Origin: UBA5359 sp028699365 [NCBI: bacterium]
GTDB taxonomy: Bacteria > UBP13 > UBA5359
Direction of reading: 5' to 3'
NCBI GenBank assembly: GCA_028699365.1
Contig: JAQVUQ010000145.1
Location: forward strand, 1-6,934
Length of the DNA: 6,934 bases
Shown here: one piece after another, positions 6,083 through 6,934 of the stretch
Layout: the number at the start of each line of letters is the position of its first letter
How positions within the stretch are numbered: position 1 is the stretch's first letter
Position numbers and translations under genes: made by a program
The notes under the pieces: model-generated
Told to the model about the DNA's origin: nothing
Seen by the model: only the letters and a program-made list of their open reading frames with translations
The model's database searches: none

Positions 6083-6111
6083 AGTGTACTATCGGGTTCA
6101 CCCTTTGTCAA
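6083..6111 (-). promoter_or_regulatory. Sigma70-type promoter of the four-gene ABC operon
   Basis: On the minus strand a perfect -35 TTGACA (6111-6106) is followed by exactly 17 bp and -10 TACACT (6088-6083), a four-of-six match. Transcription would begin near 6076, leaving a leader of about 110 nt before TTG 5964. No comparable promoter is visible in the 3-10 bp gaps further down, so this single promoter probably serves all four genes from the ATPase to the lmeA-like gene. Confidence 0.75.
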
Positions 6112-6127
6112 TAAGAAGTTGACATGG

Positions 6128-6150
6128 GCCTGCCGGGCCGTAAAGCAGGC
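6128..6150 (-). terminator. Possible hairpin terminator after the SIS-domain gene
   Basis: A 6-bp inverted repeat, GCCTGC (6128-6133) and GCAGGC (6145-6150), with an 11-base loop lies about 30 bp past the stop of the SIS-domain gene and before the ABC promoter. The position suits a terminator separating the two transcription units, but on the minus strand no run of T follows. It may be a weak or Rho-assisted stop, or chance. Confidence 0.22.
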
Positions 6151-6180
6151 AGTTTATGCTACAGCGGACGATAGGCGATC

Positions 6181-6934
6181 TTACCTGGTCAAAGTCACTT
6201 TGCGCAGGGAGCGCGGCCTGTCGGGATCGTGACCCTTGGAATGCGAAAGATAGCAGGCGAATATCTGTCCGGCCACAATATTGACCAGCGGAGAGAGAGC
6301 CTCATCAGTAATGGGGGGGATAAAGAAGGCTGTCCTCCCCAGCGCCAGAGCTTCAGCCGTATCGGAGATAACGATAGTCTCGGCCTTGCGCTCCTTCAGA
6401 TCTCCCGCCAGTTGCAGCATATTTGGATAGGATCGTCCGGATGAGGCAAAGAGTATGGTGGGGAAGCCCTGCTCCACCAGAGCTATGGGACCGTGCATCA
6501 GATCCGCCGCCGAGAAGGGCTCGGCTACTACGTAGCATGTCTCCTTCAGCTTCAACGCCATCTCCAGAGCCGTGGCGTAGTTCAGGCCCCTGCCTATTAC
6601 CATGCATTCGTTCATATACCGGTAGCGCTCGCAACTGCGCTCTATATCTCTCTCCGATTCAAAGACAAGTTCTATCTGTTCACCGATATGCGACAGACGC
6701 TCTACCGCTTCCGCATCTCCCTTGAGCAGCGATGAAAGCAGATAGAAGATAGCCAGTTCCGCCGTATAAGTCTTGGTGGCGGCTACACTGCGCTCCTTGC
6801 CGGCACTGCAATAAACCGTTCTGTCTGCCGCCAAGGCCAGAGCTGACCCCTCCTCATTGGTAATAGCCACCGTCAGCGCCCCCATACGACGGGCACTCTC
6901 GATTATATTGATAACATCCGGGGCCTCTCCGGAT
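6181..6934 (-). CDS. SIS-domain sugar-phosphate isomerase/deaminase, C-terminal part (5' end off window)
   Basis: This is the C-terminal 250 residues of a protein related to the isomerase half of GlmS and to stand-alone SIS enzymes of the AgaS/NagB-II type, which act on amino-sugar phosphates in the cytoplasm. The frame is open to the right edge. The first residues visible are SGEAPDVINII, the phosphate-binding SxSGE region of the first SIS domain. MGALTVAITNEEGSALA and GKERSVAATKTYTAEL follow. The second SIS domain (about 105-230) holds the active-site block: KLKE Glu131 and LMHGP His147, with the same 16-residue spacing as E. coli GlmS Glu488 and His504. The C-terminal tail, HDPDRPRSLRKVTLTR, carries Lys245 at the position of the GlmS catalytic lysine. 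A KxTLTR ending is more like stand-alone isomerases/deaminases than GlmS, which ends SVTVE. Whether a glutaminase domain exists upstream cannot be seen, so deaminase versus synthase is unresolved. It is separated from the ABC operon by its own promoter region. Confidence 0.88.
   Translation of the reverse strand, partial: SGEAPDVINIIESARRMGALTVAITNEEGSALALAADRTVYCSAGKERSVAATKTYTAELAIFYLLSSLLKGDAEAVERLSHIGEQIELVFESERDIERSCERYRYMNECMVIGRGLNYATALEMALKLKETCYVVAEPFSAADLMHGPIALVEQGFPTILFASSGRSYPNMLQLAGDLKERKAETIVISDTAEALALGRTAFFIPPITDEALSPLVNIVAGQIFACYLSHSKGHDPDRPRSLRKVTLTR

Noticed and set aside
6229-6735. Several short overlapping frames opposite or within the SIS-domain gene
   Set aside because: No ribosome binding sites or domains; the minus-strand frame has intact active-site motifs throughout.
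1-6934. CRISPR arrays, tRNA/rRNA genes, transposases, phage genes, tandem repeats
   Set aside because: Reading both strands showed no spaced direct repeats, cloverleaf-like blocks or recombinase motifs; gaps between genes are at most about 215 bp and are accounted for by promoters and leaders.

Overview
The window is a compact bacterial chromosomal segment with roughly balanced to slightly GC-rich composition. It carries seven protein genes, two of them cut by the window edges. No tRNA, rRNA, CRISPR array, insertion sequence or phage gene was seen. Spacers are short, Shine-Dalgarno sequences are GGAGG-like, and GTG/TTG starts are common. The gene set (membrane pyrophosphatase, DedA, an LmeA/DUF2993 lipid-binding-type protein, a TPR-parvulin fusion) fits an under-studied, mostly uncultivated bacterial lineage. 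Armatimonadota-like bacteria are one guess, but nothing here fixes the phylum.

Layout: (1) 1-1394, minus strand: N-terminal 464 codons of hppA, an ion-pumping membrane pyrophosphatase whose C-terminus lies off the left edge. (2) 1395-1604: a 210-bp divergent control region with a very good sigma70-type promoter for hppA and a perfect -10 hexamer for the gene on the other side. (3) 1605-2288, plus strand: a DedA-family membrane protein closely resembling E. coli DedA. (4) 2305-5964, minus strand: a tight four-gene operon transcribed right to left. Its genes are an ABC-transporter ATPase, an ABC-2 permease, a membrane-anchored TPR-parvulin fusion protein and an LmeA/DUF2993 protein. Junctions are a 4-bp overlap, 3 bp and 10 bp. 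(5) 5965-6180: the operon's leader and promoter (TTGACA-17-TACACT), with a hairpin in the leader. (6) 6181-6934, minus strand: C-terminal 250 residues of a GlmS/AgaS-like SIS-domain sugar-phosphate isomerase or deaminase, cut by the right edge.

The most interesting unit is the four-gene operon. It joins an ATP-driven membrane exporter-type module to an exported, membrane-tethered TPR-peptidyl-prolyl isomerase protein and a secreted protein of a phospholipid-binding family. This looks like a candidate envelope export, folding or lipid-handling system of unknown substrate. The components are recognisable, but the combination and the TPR-parvulin fusion are not something I can match to a characterised system.
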